From: Ignavibacteriales bacterium
GTDB taxonomy: Bacteria; Bacteroidota; Ignavibacteria; UBA10030
DNA: 14,392 bases
Assembly: GCA_016207365.1 (NCBI GenBank)
Contig: JACQPU010000214.1
Span: 1-14,392, forward strand
Direction of reading: 5' to 3'
The notes below the pieces were generated by a model. That model did no database searches, was not told where the DNA came from, and saw only the letters and a list, made by a program, of their open reading frames with translations. A program made the position numbers and the translations under genes. Of this stretch, positions 6,237-14,200 are shown in pieces; within the stretch, counting starts at the first letter, position 1; every line of letters starts with the position of its first letter.

Positions 6237-8953
6237 TGGCAAACAAGAGAAACAAGAAGCCAACGTATCACATTGTCTCTCATTCTCATTGGGATCGGGA
6301 ATGGTATTTTCCCTTTGATCGGTTTCGGGCCATGCTTGTGGAAATGATTGAGGACCTTCTGGAAATCTTCAGGAAGGATCCCGAATTCCGCAGTTACACG
6401 CTCGACGGTCAGCTTGCGGCGGTGATGGATTACCTGGAAATCAGGCCGGACCGACGGAATGTGCTCAGGGACCTTGTCCGGAAAAAGAAACTCTTCATCG
6501 GCCCATGGTATATTCTCCAGGATGAGTTCCTTGCAAGCGGGGAGGGGCAAATCAGAAATCTGCAATTCGGCATACGTTTCGGAAAAGCTCTTGGCGGAGT
6601 GATGAAAATCGGTTACATACCCGACCAGTTCAGTCACATCGCCCAAATGCCACAGATTCTACAGGGTTTCGGCCTCGATGCGGCAATGTTCTATCGCGGA
6701 TTCGGGGGAGAGCCGGGACAGGAACCGTCGGAATACTTGTGGATCAGCCCGAACGGGTCGAGGGTGCTCCTGCATCACATGCCCAGGGATGGCTACAGTG
6801 CGGGATATTTTGGCACCGAGGATGAGGAAACGATCGTGCGGAAGTTCGGACGTATGCAGAAGGAGCTGGATGCGCGCGCAACGACCTCACAACGCCTTTT
6901 CTTCAACGGAGGCGACCATCATTGGCCCGATGAGGCGGTCACGACGGCAATGCGAATTCTGCGGAAGCGGACGGGCGTGGCTCTTGTCCATAGCAATATT
7001 CCGGAATTCTTCGCACGCGTGAAAAAGGAGGTTACGCCATCCGCTCTGCCGTTGCTTGAAGGTGAATCGCGGTTCGGCTACCGTCATGCCTTTGTTGTGC
7101 AGGGCGGCGTGTACTCAAGCCGGATGTACCTCAAGCAGATGAATGCCGAATGCGAAACACTTCTGGAACGGTTTCTTGAGCCCCTGAATGTCCTGGCTTC
7201 GTTCAAAGGGTCGCGATCAAAAACACCGCAAATCGAGCAGGCATGGAAATATGTCATTCAGAATCATGATCATGATGCAATTTGCGGGACAAGTACGGAT
7301 GAGGTCCACCGGGAGATGGTGGTCCGCTACGAGAAAGCAAAGCAGATTGGTGCATTCGTTCTTCAGGATTGTCTGAGTGCATTGTTGCCCTCTGATGAAC
7401 TTGCAAAAGGCGACGATCAATTTGTCTTTGTTTTTAATCCATCTCCCTTTGCGCGGTCGGAAACGGTTGAGGCAACTGTCGAGTTCTATCTGCAGGATGT
7501 CGTTGTAGGCCTCAATCCGGATGTACGGGTTGCACCCAAACGTCCGTCGGTTGCACAGTTCCGGCTTGAGGATGCACGCGGGAAGGCGATCCGGGGCCAA
7601 ATTTTGGACCGTAAAGAAGCGTATGGAATCGTGTACTCCAGGCACGATTATCCAAGCCAGACACTTGTTGATCGGTTTACTGTTCTTGTAGAGGCCGACG
7701 ATCTTCCCGCCCTCGGATGGAAGGGATACAAGATAAAGAGGGATGCAGTGCCGGCAGAAGCAAACCCGGTCGATCTGACATGCGGCGAGCAATTCCTGGA
7801 GAATAATTTCCTGCGCGTGGACATACGGCCTGATGGGGCGTTTGCCGTCACAGACAAGAGTACCGGAGTCCACTACGATCAACTGAATTACTTTGAAGAT
7901 TCAGGTGATGTCGGTGACGAATATAACTATTCGTATCCGGAACAGGATCAGATAGTCGCTTCCGGACAGCCGGGTCCCAGAATTACTCTCACGGAGTCCG
8001 GCCCGCTTCGTGCTTCGATCCGCATCGAGCATGTCATGAATGTACCGGTCGCTGCGACAAAGGATGAGCGTGCGCGATTGGCGGAGACAACAGCGCTCCG
8101 CATTGCATCGACGGTCACACTTACCCTGCATGCACGGAAGGTCGATGTGAGGACGGAAGTTCAGAATAACATCCTGGATCATCGCCTGCGGGCAGTGTTT
8201 CGCACGGGCATCGACACAACGGAATCCCTTGCTGAAACGCCGTTTGCGGTTGTTCGGCGGCAGCACCGGGAGTACGATGTGCGCAAGTTCCCCTATGAAC
8301 ACCCCGCGCTTGTGGCGCCGATGCGGAGATTTGTGACGGTTAGAGATGAACAGAAGGGGCTGACCTTCTTGTCGCGGGGATTGCCGGAATACGAACTAAG
8401 TGCACGCGAACGCGGGGTCGTCGCCTTAACACTGCTCAGATGTGTGGGAAAACTGTCGGGCCGCAATCTGATTACCAGACCGGGGGGAGCTGCAGGCTGG
8501 TGGACCGAAACGCCTGAGGCACAGTGTCTGGGGACCCACACTTTTGAATATGCACTTGTCCCGCATGAAGGGAACGAGAGCACATTCTGGCCGGCTGTGT
8601 TGCGCGAGGCCGAGCGATTCACCGTCACTTCGTTCGCTGTGAATCGGAAGAATGATCAGCGGGTTCTCGAACAGTCCTGGTTCTCTCTTGAAGGAGATTT
8701 GCAGCTGAGTGCGATCAAGGAAGCCGAGGACAAAAAGGGTATTATTGTGAGGCTGTGCAACCCTGTTCGACGACCGGTACAGGGAACTCTCTGGAGTCTC
8801 GTGCCGATCCGAAAGGCGTTCCTCTGCAGATTGGACGAAACGCCGTTGAAATCCGCGGGTGTTGCACGAGGACATTCCATCAAGATTCGCCTGAAACCGT
8901 ACGAAATAGCAACTGTCAGGTTGCATCCTGAACTCCGAAACTCGAAAGCATGA
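6236..8953 (+). CDS. GH38 alpha-mannosidase, MngB-like
   Basis: A 905-residue retaining alpha-mannosidase of glycoside hydrolase family 38, zinc-dependent. The N-terminal motif HSHWDREWYF (from 16) supplies zinc ligands H18 and D20; the nucleophile is D130 in GYIPDQFSH; the third zinc-binding region is NHDHD followed by ICGTSTDEVHRE (from about 343), with H346 the likely ligand. The catalytic barrel covers about 1-280, the helical middle domain about 290-370, and a long beta-sandwich runs from about 410 to the end. The length and the HWDREWYF start resemble bacterial MngB (mannosylglycerate hydrolase) rather than larger eukaryotic lysosomal or Golgi enzymes. There is no signal peptide, so it should act in the cytoplasm on imported alpha-mannosides. 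The start is ATG 6236, overlapping the kinase stop; upstream in-frame codons lie inside the kinase gene. The true glycan or mannosyl-solute substrate is not determined by these motifs. Confidence 0.95.
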   Translation: MANKRNKKPTYHIVSHSHWDREWYFPFDRFRAMLVEMIEDLLEIFRKDPEFRSYTLDGQLAAVMDYLEIRPDRRNVLRDLVRKKKLFIGPWYILQDEFLASGEGQIRNLQFGIRFGKALGGVMKIGYIPDQFSHIAQMPQILQGFGLDAAMFYRGFGGEPGQEPSEYLWISPNGSRVLLHHMPRDGYSAGYFGTEDEETIVRKFGRMQKELDARATTSQRLFFNGGDHHWPDEAVTTAMRILRKRTGVALVHSNIPEFFARVKKEVTPSALPLLEGESRFGYRHAFVVQGGVYSSRMYLKQMNAECETLLERFLEPLNVLASFKGSRSKTPQIEQAWKYVIQNHDHDAICGTSTDEVHREMVVRYEKAKQIGAFVLQDCLSALLPSDELAKGDDQFVFVFNPSPFARSETVEATVEFYLQDVVVGLNPDVRVAPKRPSVAQFRLEDARGKAIRGQILDRKEAYGIVYSRHDYPSQTLVDRFTVLVEADDLPALGWKGYKIKRDAVPAEANPVDLTCGEQFLENNFLRVDIRPDGAFAVTDKSTGVHYDQLNYFEDSGDVGDEYNYSYPEQDQIVASGQPGPRITLTESGPLRASIRIEHVMNVPVAATKDERARLAETTALRIASTVTLTLHARKVDVRTEVQNNILDHRLRAVFRTGIDTTESLAETPFAVVRRQHREYDVRKFPYEHPALVAPMRRFVTVRDEQKGLTFLSRGLPEYELSARERGVVALTLLRCVGKLSGRNLITRPGGAAGWWTETPEAQCLGTHTFEYALVPHEGNESTFWPAVLREAERFTVTSFAVNRKNDQRVLEQSWFSLEGDLQLSAIKEAEDKKGIIVRLCNPVRRPVQGTLWSLVPIRKAFLCRLDETPLKSAGVARGHSIKIRLKPYEIATVRLHPELRNSKA

Positions 8954-8955
8954 GG
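8952..8955 (+). promoter_or_regulatory. Shine-Dalgarno site GAGG favouring ATG 8962 of the aldolase
   Basis: GAGG overlaps the GH38 stop codon (TGA 8951-8953) and sits six bases before ATG 8962. No comparable site precedes the alternative ATG at 8950. Confidence 0.5.
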
Positions 8956-8961
8956 TTCTCC

Positions 8962-9801
8962 ATGTCGCATTTGGCCGGTACAGCGCTTCGTCTCAGCAGA
9001 ATTCTCAATCCGCAAACCGGAAACGGTATTGTTGTGGCAATTGATCACGGATTGTTTATTGGCCCTCTCCCTGGTATCGAGGACATCGATGGAGCCGTTC
9101 GCACGCTGCTCCCGGGCAAGCCCGATGCCATTCAGATGACCCCTGGCACTGCCCGAGCGTGTCTCCCTTATTTTTACGGAAAAAACAAGCCGGCGGTCGT
9201 CATCCGTCTTGATGCAACAAACACCTGGCGGAAATCGCCGGCCCCTAAGGAAGGATACTATGCCCAGGTTGCATCGGTGCGGGATGCCGTTCAACTTGGT
9301 GCCGACGCTGTTGTGACGTTCCTTTTTGCGGGTTATGACACTGATGCCCAAGAGGCGGCAAATCTTGAAGTACTTGCTGCCATCGCTGCGGAAGCCCGCG
9401 CGCTCGCAATTCCGTTCATTGTGGAACCCCTGGCAATTCAGAAGGGCGCCAATGTTGTCCGGGATTTCGAGATCATGAAACTGATTGTTCGTATGGCGTC
9501 GGAGATCGGGGCGGACGTGATTAAGGCGGACTATCCGGAAACGCGGGCACAGTTTGAACAGCTTGTTACCTTGGCTTCCGCACCGATCCTTGTCCGCGGC
9601 GGACCTAAGATGGATTCTGACAAGGAAATACTTCAGATGGTGAAAGATGCAATGGAGGCGGGAGCAAAAGGAATTGTGTTCGGTCGGAACGTCTGGCAGC
9701 ACAAGAACCCTGCGAAAATCCTTTATGCTCTTGCAGCTCTTGTTCACGAGGGTGCCTCGGTCAAGCACGCTCTCTCGCTGATCGAAACCGGAGGCAAGTG
9801 A
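8962..9801 (+). CDS. DhnA/LacD-type class I aldolase
   Basis: A 279-residue TIM-barrel aldolase of the DeoC/FbaB/LacD superfamily (DhnA-type), which forms a Schiff base with a lysine. The family landmarks are in order: LSRILNPQTG (11-20), VVAIDHG (24-30), the strand VEP (154-156), the Schiff-base lysine K188 in DVIKADYP, the phosphate-binding RGGPK (212-216), and the second phosphate loop VFGRNVWQ (239-246). Relatives include class I fructose-bisphosphate aldolase, archaeal ADH synthase, LsrF and tagatose/sulfofructose-phosphate aldolases, so the class is sure but the substrate is not. ATG 8962 is preferred because GAGG lies at 8952-8955 with six-base spacing. ATG 8950, overlapping the GH38 stop as ATGA, would add four residues (MRFS) and is also possible. 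Together with the PfkB kinase it forms the core of a sugar phosphorylation and cleavage module. Confidence 0.9.
   Translation: MSHLAGTALRLSRILNPQTGNGIVVAIDHGLFIGPLPGIEDIDGAVRTLLPGKPDAIQMTPGTARACLPYFYGKNKPAVVIRLDATNTWRKSPAPKEGYYAQVASVRDAVQLGADAVVTFLFAGYDTDAQEAANLEVLAAIAAEARALAIPFIVEPLAIQKGANVVRDFEIMKLIVRMASEIGADVIKADYPETRAQFEQLVTLASAPILVRGGPKMDSDKEILQMVKDAMEAGAKGIVFGRNVWQHKNPAKILYALAALVHEGASVKHALSLIETGGK
9790..9794 (+). promoter_or_regulatory. Shine-Dalgarno site GGAGG for the Gfo/Idh/MocA gene
   Basis: GGAGG inside the last codons of the aldolase gene, six bases before ATG 9801. It decides for ATG 9801 over the adjacent GTG 9798. Confidence 0.65.
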
Positions 9802-10922
9802 TGAAGGAGCTCCGTGTCGGCATTATTGGATTCGGCCAGATGGGCAGGATTCATGCCTATGCATACAGGTCGATTCCCCTGTACTACGACGGCCACCCGT
9901 GCGCCATCGTGCTGAAAGGCGTTTGCGATTCAAATGAAGTGCTTGCCCGTAAGGGCGTTGAACAGGCTGGATTTGAATTTAGCACGACGGATTTCAGGGA
10001 ATTGGTGCGACGGAAGGATATTGACATTATCAACGTATGCACTCCGAACAAGATGCATAAGGAAGCCCTCCTTGCGGCGATCGAAAACGGTAAACACGTA
10101 TACTGTGAAAAACCACTTGCGTTCAACGAAGCGGAGGCCCGGGAGATTGTGGCCGCGGTAGAGAAGGCGGGTGTCAAACATCAGATTACGTCGGAATATC
10201 GTTTCATTCCCGCGGTCATGAAGGCCCGCGAGCTCATGGACAAGGATTTCGTGGGCCGCGTATTCCATTTTCGCGGTGTGTACCTGCATTCGGGATACAT
10301 TGACCCCAAACGACCGCGTGAATGGCGGATGCAGAAGGATGTGATCGGAGGGGGCGTGCTCGTTGATCTCGGGCCGCACCTTTTGGACATCATGCATTAC
10401 CTTGTAGGCGACGTGGATGCCGTCTCCGCATCCATGGAAACCTTCTTCAAGGAACGTCCCTTGCCGGAAAACCCTTCGAAAACAGCTCCTGTGGAAGTCG
10501 AGGATGCGCTCGTGGCAGTTCTTCGACTAAAGAACGGAGCTTTGGGAACAGTGGAATTTTCACGAGTGGCGACAGGGGCTGAGGACGAGATGCGGCTCGA
10601 AATTCACGGACAAAACGGCGCGTTGGCGTTTAATCTGATGCAGCCCAATGAATTGCACGCATTCGATGCTCGTGAGCCGAAGAGCAATCAGGGATTCAAA
10701 CGGATCACAACGGTGCAGAAATATCCCGCCCCCGCCGTGATGCCGGCACCGAAGTTCACGATGGGCTGGGTTCGATCGCACATCGCCGCGCAGCACAGCT
10801 TTCTTGACAGCATCGTCAACAATCAAATGCCGTCACCGAGTTTCCATGATGCGCTCAAGCTTCACCATTTGATCGAATGCATGTATGCATCAGTAGAGCA
10901 AAGAGACTGGGTCAACTTGTGA
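9801..10922 (+). CDS. Gfo/Idh/MocA-family NAD(P)-dependent oxidoreductase
   Basis: A 373-residue cytoplasmic dehydrogenase with an N-terminal Rossmann fold. The dinucleotide-binding loop is GIIGFGQMG (7-15), followed by the strand ending CDSN (42-45). The family signature CEKPLAFN (102-109) carries the conserved lysine K104, and DLGPHLLDIMHYL (189-201) carries the usual aspartate/histidine pair D189 and H193 of the C-terminal alpha/beta domain. Members oxidise or reduce sugars, inositols or glycosides, or act in NAD-recycling glycosidases; myo-inositol 2-dehydrogenase is a typical annotation, but the substrate cannot be assigned here. ATG 9801 is chosen over GTG 9798 because GGAGG sits at 9790-9794 with six-base spacing; the ATG shares its A with the aldolase stop (TGATG). 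The context fits oxidation of a sugar released or modified by the neighbouring enzymes. Confidence 0.93.
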   Translation: MKELRVGIIGFGQMGRIHAYAYRSIPLYYDGHPCAIVLKGVCDSNEVLARKGVEQAGFEFSTTDFRELVRRKDIDIINVCTPNKMHKEALLAAIENGKHVYCEKPLAFNEAEAREIVAAVEKAGVKHQITSEYRFIPAVMKARELMDKDFVGRVFHFRGVYLHSGYIDPKRPREWRMQKDVIGGGVLVDLGPHLLDIMHYLVGDVDAVSASMETFFKERPLPENPSKTAPVEVEDALVAVLRLKNGALGTVEFSRVATGAEDEMRLEIHGQNGALAFNLMQPNELHAFDAREPKSNQGFKRITTVQKYPAPAVMPAPKFTMGWVRSHIAAQHSFLDSIVNNQMPSPSFHDALKLHHLIECMYASVEQRDWVNL

Positions 10923-10928
10923 ATTAAT

Positions 10929-10952
10929 AATTCAAAAGCAAAAATTCAAAAG
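10929..10952 (+). repeat. Short direct repeat AATTCAAAAG x2 in the AT-rich gap
   Basis: AATTCAAAAG occurs at 10929-10938 and 10943-10952, 14 bases apart, in the 37-base AT-rich gap between the Gfo/Idh/MocA gene and the di-iron protein gene. This is the largest gap in the window. The second copy runs into the AGGG ribosome binding site (10951-10954). It may be a regulator or RNA-processing site, or simply low-complexity spacer; no clear -35/-10 pair is seen. Confidence 0.45.
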
Positions 10953-10959
10953 GGATGCT

Positions 10960-12183
10960 ATGAGTACGTTTACTGTGCAGGAAAATCTTCAGTTGCTCGG
11001 CAAGTACCGATATGCCGAGGTCCAGGCGATGGAACTCATGGGGAGCTGGGCATACACCATGGTCCAGCCGGACATCAAAATCGCTTTTGGAAGGCATATG
11101 TACCAGGATGCCGTCCATGCCGATTTGATTGGAAAAAGGATTCCTGAGTTGAAAGGGCGGTCGAAGCAATACCAGTACATTGCGCCCAGCGACGAATACG
11201 TGAAAGTAGTCGAGACAATCTGGAAGGCTGGAGACGAGCTCAGACGCATGATCGGCTTGTACAGGGTATTGAAACCCGCCGTAATCAAGGCCCTGGGACA
11301 GCACCTTGGGAACATTGAACTGCCCGCAGATGAACCCACGGCTTATATCCTTCGCCATATTGCTGATGAAGAGGAAGACCATGTGGCCTGGGCAGAGACA
11401 GTAATCCCGCGGCTCGCGACTCCGGATGAAAGGGAAAAAGCAGAGAAATGGGGGAAAGAGCTCAAAGAGAGACTCCTGAAGGCGGGAGGCTTATGGGCGG
11501 AAGGCAAGCAGGCGGGAACGTACACGTTCAAAAAGACCCATCCGTACAGCAAACTTCCGGTGCGCGATGCGCGATGGAACGTGATACCATCGGAGGCGGA
11601 ATTTGTGGAGAAGAACTGGTCATTCGACACGAACGAAGGAAAACTCCATTTGCTCCACGACCTCCTTAACAGCGAATTCATCACTGTCGAGCGTATGGGA
11701 AGAATTCTGGCGGATTGTCCGGATATTCCGTGGCAGATGAAAATGGACATGGCGCACCAGGCGTGGGACGAAGCCCGACATGCGGAGATTGTTCAGCGAC
11801 GTCTCGAAGAACTCGGAGGCCACGTCGGCATGTTTCCCACAAGCTGCTTTGGCTGGGAGGAGGATGTCAATCGCCCCGATCCGCTCGAGCGCCTTGCACT
11901 GTCCAATATGACCTTCGAAAGCGAAAGCTGTAAACATTTGCGTGACTGGATCGCGAAAGCAAAACGTACGGGCGACACGCGTTCACAGCAACTCGTGGAG
12001 TTTCTCCTGGCCGACGAAGTCAATCATGTTCTCTACGGCGTGCATTGGATCGACGACCTTACGAAAAATGATCCTGAGCGACGGAAAAGAGTGCTGGCAT
12101 ATCCGGATCAGATGTTGGCCACACAGCATCCGGTAGGCGTCTATTTCAAGGAAACGATGAATTCAGCCGGAGAACGGGAATGA
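10960..12183 (+). CDS. Ferritin-like di-iron protein with two helical bundles
   Basis: A 407-residue, largely helical protein that seems to contain two ferritin-like four-helix bundles. In the first half, E20/E25, D50xxH53 and E138xxH141 (DEEEDHVAW) are candidate metal ligands. In the second half the pattern is complete: E239/E244, E271xxH274 (WDEARHAEI), E320/E322 and E353xxH356 (ADEVNHVLYG), the classic E/ExxH/E/ExxH di-iron set. Known proteins with this fold store iron or activate oxygen (ribonucleotide reductase R2, bacterial multicomponent monooxygenases, AurF-type N-oxygenases, DUF455-type proteins). I cannot place this one in a named subfamily. There is no signal peptide or membrane segment. 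AGGG at 10951-10954 supports ATG 10960. The gene follows a 37-base AT-rich gap, the largest in the window, and its end overlaps the next start (ATGA). A role as an oxygenase for an organic acid or sugar derivative is plausible from context but unproven. Confidence 0.85.
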   Translation: MSTFTVQENLQLLGKYRYAEVQAMELMGSWAYTMVQPDIKIAFGRHMYQDAVHADLIGKRIPELKGRSKQYQYIAPSDEYVKVVETIWKAGDELRRMIGLYRVLKPAVIKALGQHLGNIELPADEPTAYILRHIADEEEDHVAWAETVIPRLATPDEREKAEKWGKELKERLLKAGGLWAEGKQAGTYTFKKTHPYSKLPVRDARWNVIPSEAEFVEKNWSFDTNEGKLHLLHDLLNSEFITVERMGRILADCPDIPWQMKMDMAHQAWDEARHAEIVQRRLEELGGHVGMFPTSCFGWEEDVNRPDPLERLALSNMTFESESCKHLRDWIAKAKRTGDTRSQQLVEFLLADEVNHVLYGVHWIDDLTKNDPERRKRVLAYPDQMLATQHPVGVYFKETMNSAGERE

Positions 12184-13076
12184 GGATCGCTCAATTTAGT
12201 CAGTCCGACGGAGCTGCCATCGGGATTCAGATGGGCAACCGTTGGATGAATTTCACAAAGTCCCAGGTACTCTTCGAATGGATCCGTGCTGGAGTGTTCA
12301 CAAAGCCGCTCACGAATCTTGGTGCGTGGATCCAATCGGGCAGGTTTGACGCGCAGTACGCCCGGACGGTGATGGATTTTGTCTCCAAAGGAAAACTGGA
12401 ACGCACGCTTTCTATTGAACCGGGTGCAAGAATGAAGGCTCCCATTGCGCGGCCGGTAAAGATCGTGGCCCTGGGCCTGAACTACGCGCTCCACGCAGCG
12501 GAAGGGAAGTTTCAGGTACCAAAGGAGCCGATCATATTCTTAAAAGCCGGTTCATCCGTCGTCGGGCCGGGCGAAACGGTAAGAATTCCGCGGGGTCTCG
12601 GTCGCATGGATCACGAGGTCGAGCTGGCAGTGATTATTGGCAAAACCGCCAGTGGTGTGAAACGGAGAAACGCCTACAGATACATCGCCGGCTATACCAT
12701 TGCGAATGATGTGAGCGCAAGGGACCTTCAGACAAAAGATCTGGAGAAGAAGCACCCCTGGTTTCGCTCGAAGAGCTTCGACACGTTCACTCCGTTGGGA
12801 CCGTGGATGGTCACTACGGATGAAATCGGGGCACCGGTTCACTTGGATGTTGAATGCCTGGTCAATGGAAAGAGGAGACAAAAGGCCAACACGCGGGAGA
12901 TGGTGTTTGATATTCCTCGAGTGATTGAATTCATCTCAAAATATATTACTCTCGACGCCGGCGATGTTATTTCAACGGGTACGCCTGAAGGGATTGGTCC
13001 CATTCGGCATGGCGATACCATGGTCTGCAGAATCGACAAGATCGGCGAACTTCGGAATCCCGTGCGGAATCGATGA
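12180..13076 (+). CDS. Fumarylacetoacetate hydrolase (FAH) family protein
   Basis: A 298-residue cytoplasmic metal-dependent enzyme. The conserved FAH core starts at about 93 with IVALGLNYALHA and continues with KEPIIFLKAGSSVVGPG (115-131). The metal ligands are E146 and E148 in DHEVELAVIIG and D177 in TIANDVSARDLQ. K198 lies in KSFDTFTPLGPW (198-209), and the end of the core is STGTPEGIGP (265-274). The ~85-residue N-terminal part is the usual variable cap domain. The family cleaves C-C bonds in beta-diketo acids or performs hydration/decarboxylation (fumarylacetoacetate, 2-keto-3-deoxy-L-fuconate-type acids, acylpyruvates, homoprotocatechuate products). Next to an enolase-superfamily gene, a keto-acid from sugar acid or aromatic/amino acid breakdown is a reasonable guess. 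ATG 12180 overlaps the previous stop, with GGAGA at 12169-12173 as the likely binding site. Confidence 0.93.
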   Translation: MRIAQFSQSDGAAIGIQMGNRWMNFTKSQVLFEWIRAGVFTKPLTNLGAWIQSGRFDAQYARTVMDFVSKGKLERTLSIEPGARMKAPIARPVKIVALGLNYALHAAEGKFQVPKEPIIFLKAGSSVVGPGETVRIPRGLGRMDHEVELAVIIGKTASGVKRRNAYRYIAGYTIANDVSARDLQTKDLEKKHPWFRSKSFDTFTPLGPWMVTTDEIGAPVHLDVECLVNGKRRQKANTREMVFDIPRVIEFISKYITLDAGDVISTGTPEGIGPIRHGDTMVCRIDKIGELRNPVRNR

Positions 13077-14182
13077 AGATCGACAGGATTGTCCTGACCC
13101 ACGTCAGGGTCCCGCTCGTTGAGCCATTTCGAATCAGCAGCGGCGAGGTGACCGCAAAAGACGGAATCATCGTTGCTATTGAATCAGATGGACTGACCGG
13201 ATACGGTGAAGCTTCACCGATGGCTGGGTCGTTCTATTCCTCTGACACGCCCGAGAGTGTGTGGAATGATTTGGCGATCGCTCTGGTCCCGTCCGTTCTT
13301 CGGAACCCGCCAACGTTGGTTGCGGAACTTCAGGAAATTCTCAACCGCGCAGGTGGGAGTCCTTTCGCCCGCGCGGGAATTGAGACCCCTTTCTGGGACC
13401 TCGAAGGGCAACGAATGGGCAAACCGCTTTGGGAACTTCTTGGCGGGCGGAACTCGCCGGTCGAATCAGGCCTTGCCGTCGGCATCTATCCGACGATCGA
13501 TCGGATGCTCGGAGTAATTGATCGATGCATGCGGGAGGGATACCGGCGGATCAAGATCAAAATTCAACCCGGCTGGGATCTTGTTCCCCTCGAAGCCGTC
13601 AGAAGCCGGTTTCCGGATATTCCGCTTATGGTCGATGCAAACTGTGCTTACACGCAGAAGGATGTTCCGCATCTGAAACACCTCGACAGGTTCGGATTGA
13701 CCATGATCGAACAACCGCTTCCGAAAAACGATCTTGAAGGACATGCAAAACTGCAGAAGGAAATTCAAACGCCAGTGTGTCTTGATGAGAGTGCAGACGA
13801 TATCCAGAGCATTCAACAGGCGATTCGGTTTGGCGCATGCCGGATTGTGAACATCAAGATCCAGAGAGTAGGAGGATTAGCGAACGCAAAGGCGATTCAT
13901 GACCTTTGCCAGGCAAACAACATTCCCGTCTGGGCCGGCACGATGCCGGAGCTCGGAATCGGAGGCGTCCAGACGCTTCATCTGGCCACCCTGGAGAATT
14001 TTCGTTTCCCGACCGACGTGGAATCCTCCTCCAGATGGTTTACTGAAGATATCGTTGAACCGCCGCTTCAGGTAACAAACGGATTGCTGCGGGTAGCTCC
14101 GGGGCCGGGGAACGGCCATCGTGTCAATGCGGAGGCCATTCGCAGGTGGACAATCAGGGAGGCAGAATTTACCGCGGGGTGA
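13073..14182 (+). CDS. Enolase-superfamily enzyme of the NSAR/OSBS (MLE subgroup) type
   Basis: A 369-residue protein. The N-terminal capping domain (about 1-120) includes the 20s loop PFRISSGEVTAKD and GYGEASPM; the barrel carries the expected residues: KIKIQPGWD with K161 and K163, metal ligands D188 (VDANCAY), E213 (MIEQPLPKND) and D238 (CLDESAD), and the second catalytic lysine K262 (NIKIQRVGG), followed by GTMPELGIGG. Two opposed lysines mark the muconate-lactonizing/o-succinylbenzoate-synthase/N-succinylamino-acid-racemase group rather than mandelate-racemase-type acid sugar dehydratases, which use a His-Asp dyad. The sequence feel and residue spacing are nearest to NSAR/OSBS enzymes. 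With no menaquinone genes nearby, an N-acylamino acid racemase, dipeptide epimerase-like or related syn-dehydration activity is more likely than MenC. ATG 13073 overlaps the previous stop (ATGA). Confidence 0.92.
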   Translation: MKIDRIVLTHVRVPLVEPFRISSGEVTAKDGIIVAIESDGLTGYGEASPMAGSFYSSDTPESVWNDLAIALVPSVLRNPPTLVAELQEILNRAGGSPFARAGIETPFWDLEGQRMGKPLWELLGGRNSPVESGLAVGIYPTIDRMLGVIDRCMREGYRRIKIKIQPGWDLVPLEAVRSRFPDIPLMVDANCAYTQKDVPHLKHLDRFGLTMIEQPLPKNDLEGHAKLQKEIQTPVCLDESADDIQSIQQAIRFGACRIVNIKIQRVGGLANAKAIHDLCQANNIPVWAGTMPELGIGGVQTLHLATLENFRFPTDVESSSRWFTEDIVEPPLQVTNGLLRVAPGPGNGHRVNAEAIRRWTIREAEFTAG

Positions 14183-14200
14183 CTTCGCGCGGAAGATCAC

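Noticed and set aside
6008..6646. A 212-codon open frame on the - strand
   Set aside because: Covers the PfkB signature 2 and the GH38 N-terminus in antisense; no ribosome binding site or domain supports it.
7217..7882. A 221-codon open frame on the - strand
   Set aside because: Entirely antisense to the GH38 gene; no motif or start signal.
8656..9768. A 370-codon open frame on the - strand
   Set aside because: It lies opposite the end of the GH38 gene and most of the aldolase gene, both with intact catalytic motifs. Its translation is rich in Arg/His/Cys/Asn with no domain pattern, as expected for an antisense shadow.
5301..9801. Sulfoquinovose (sulfo-EMP) pathway
   Set aside because: A PfkB kinase and a class I aldolase fit, but there is no sulfoquinovosidase (GH31), isomerase or sulfolactaldehyde reductase in the window, and the neighbouring glycosidase is GH38.
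10923..10959. A sigma-70 promoter in the AT-rich gap
   Set aside because: No -35/-10 pair with proper spacing could be argued; AT richness alone is not enough.
13073..14182. Naming the enolase-superfamily gene menC
   Set aside because: The motifs fit the NSAR/OSBS group, but the group includes racemases and other activities, and no menaquinone gene is adjacent.
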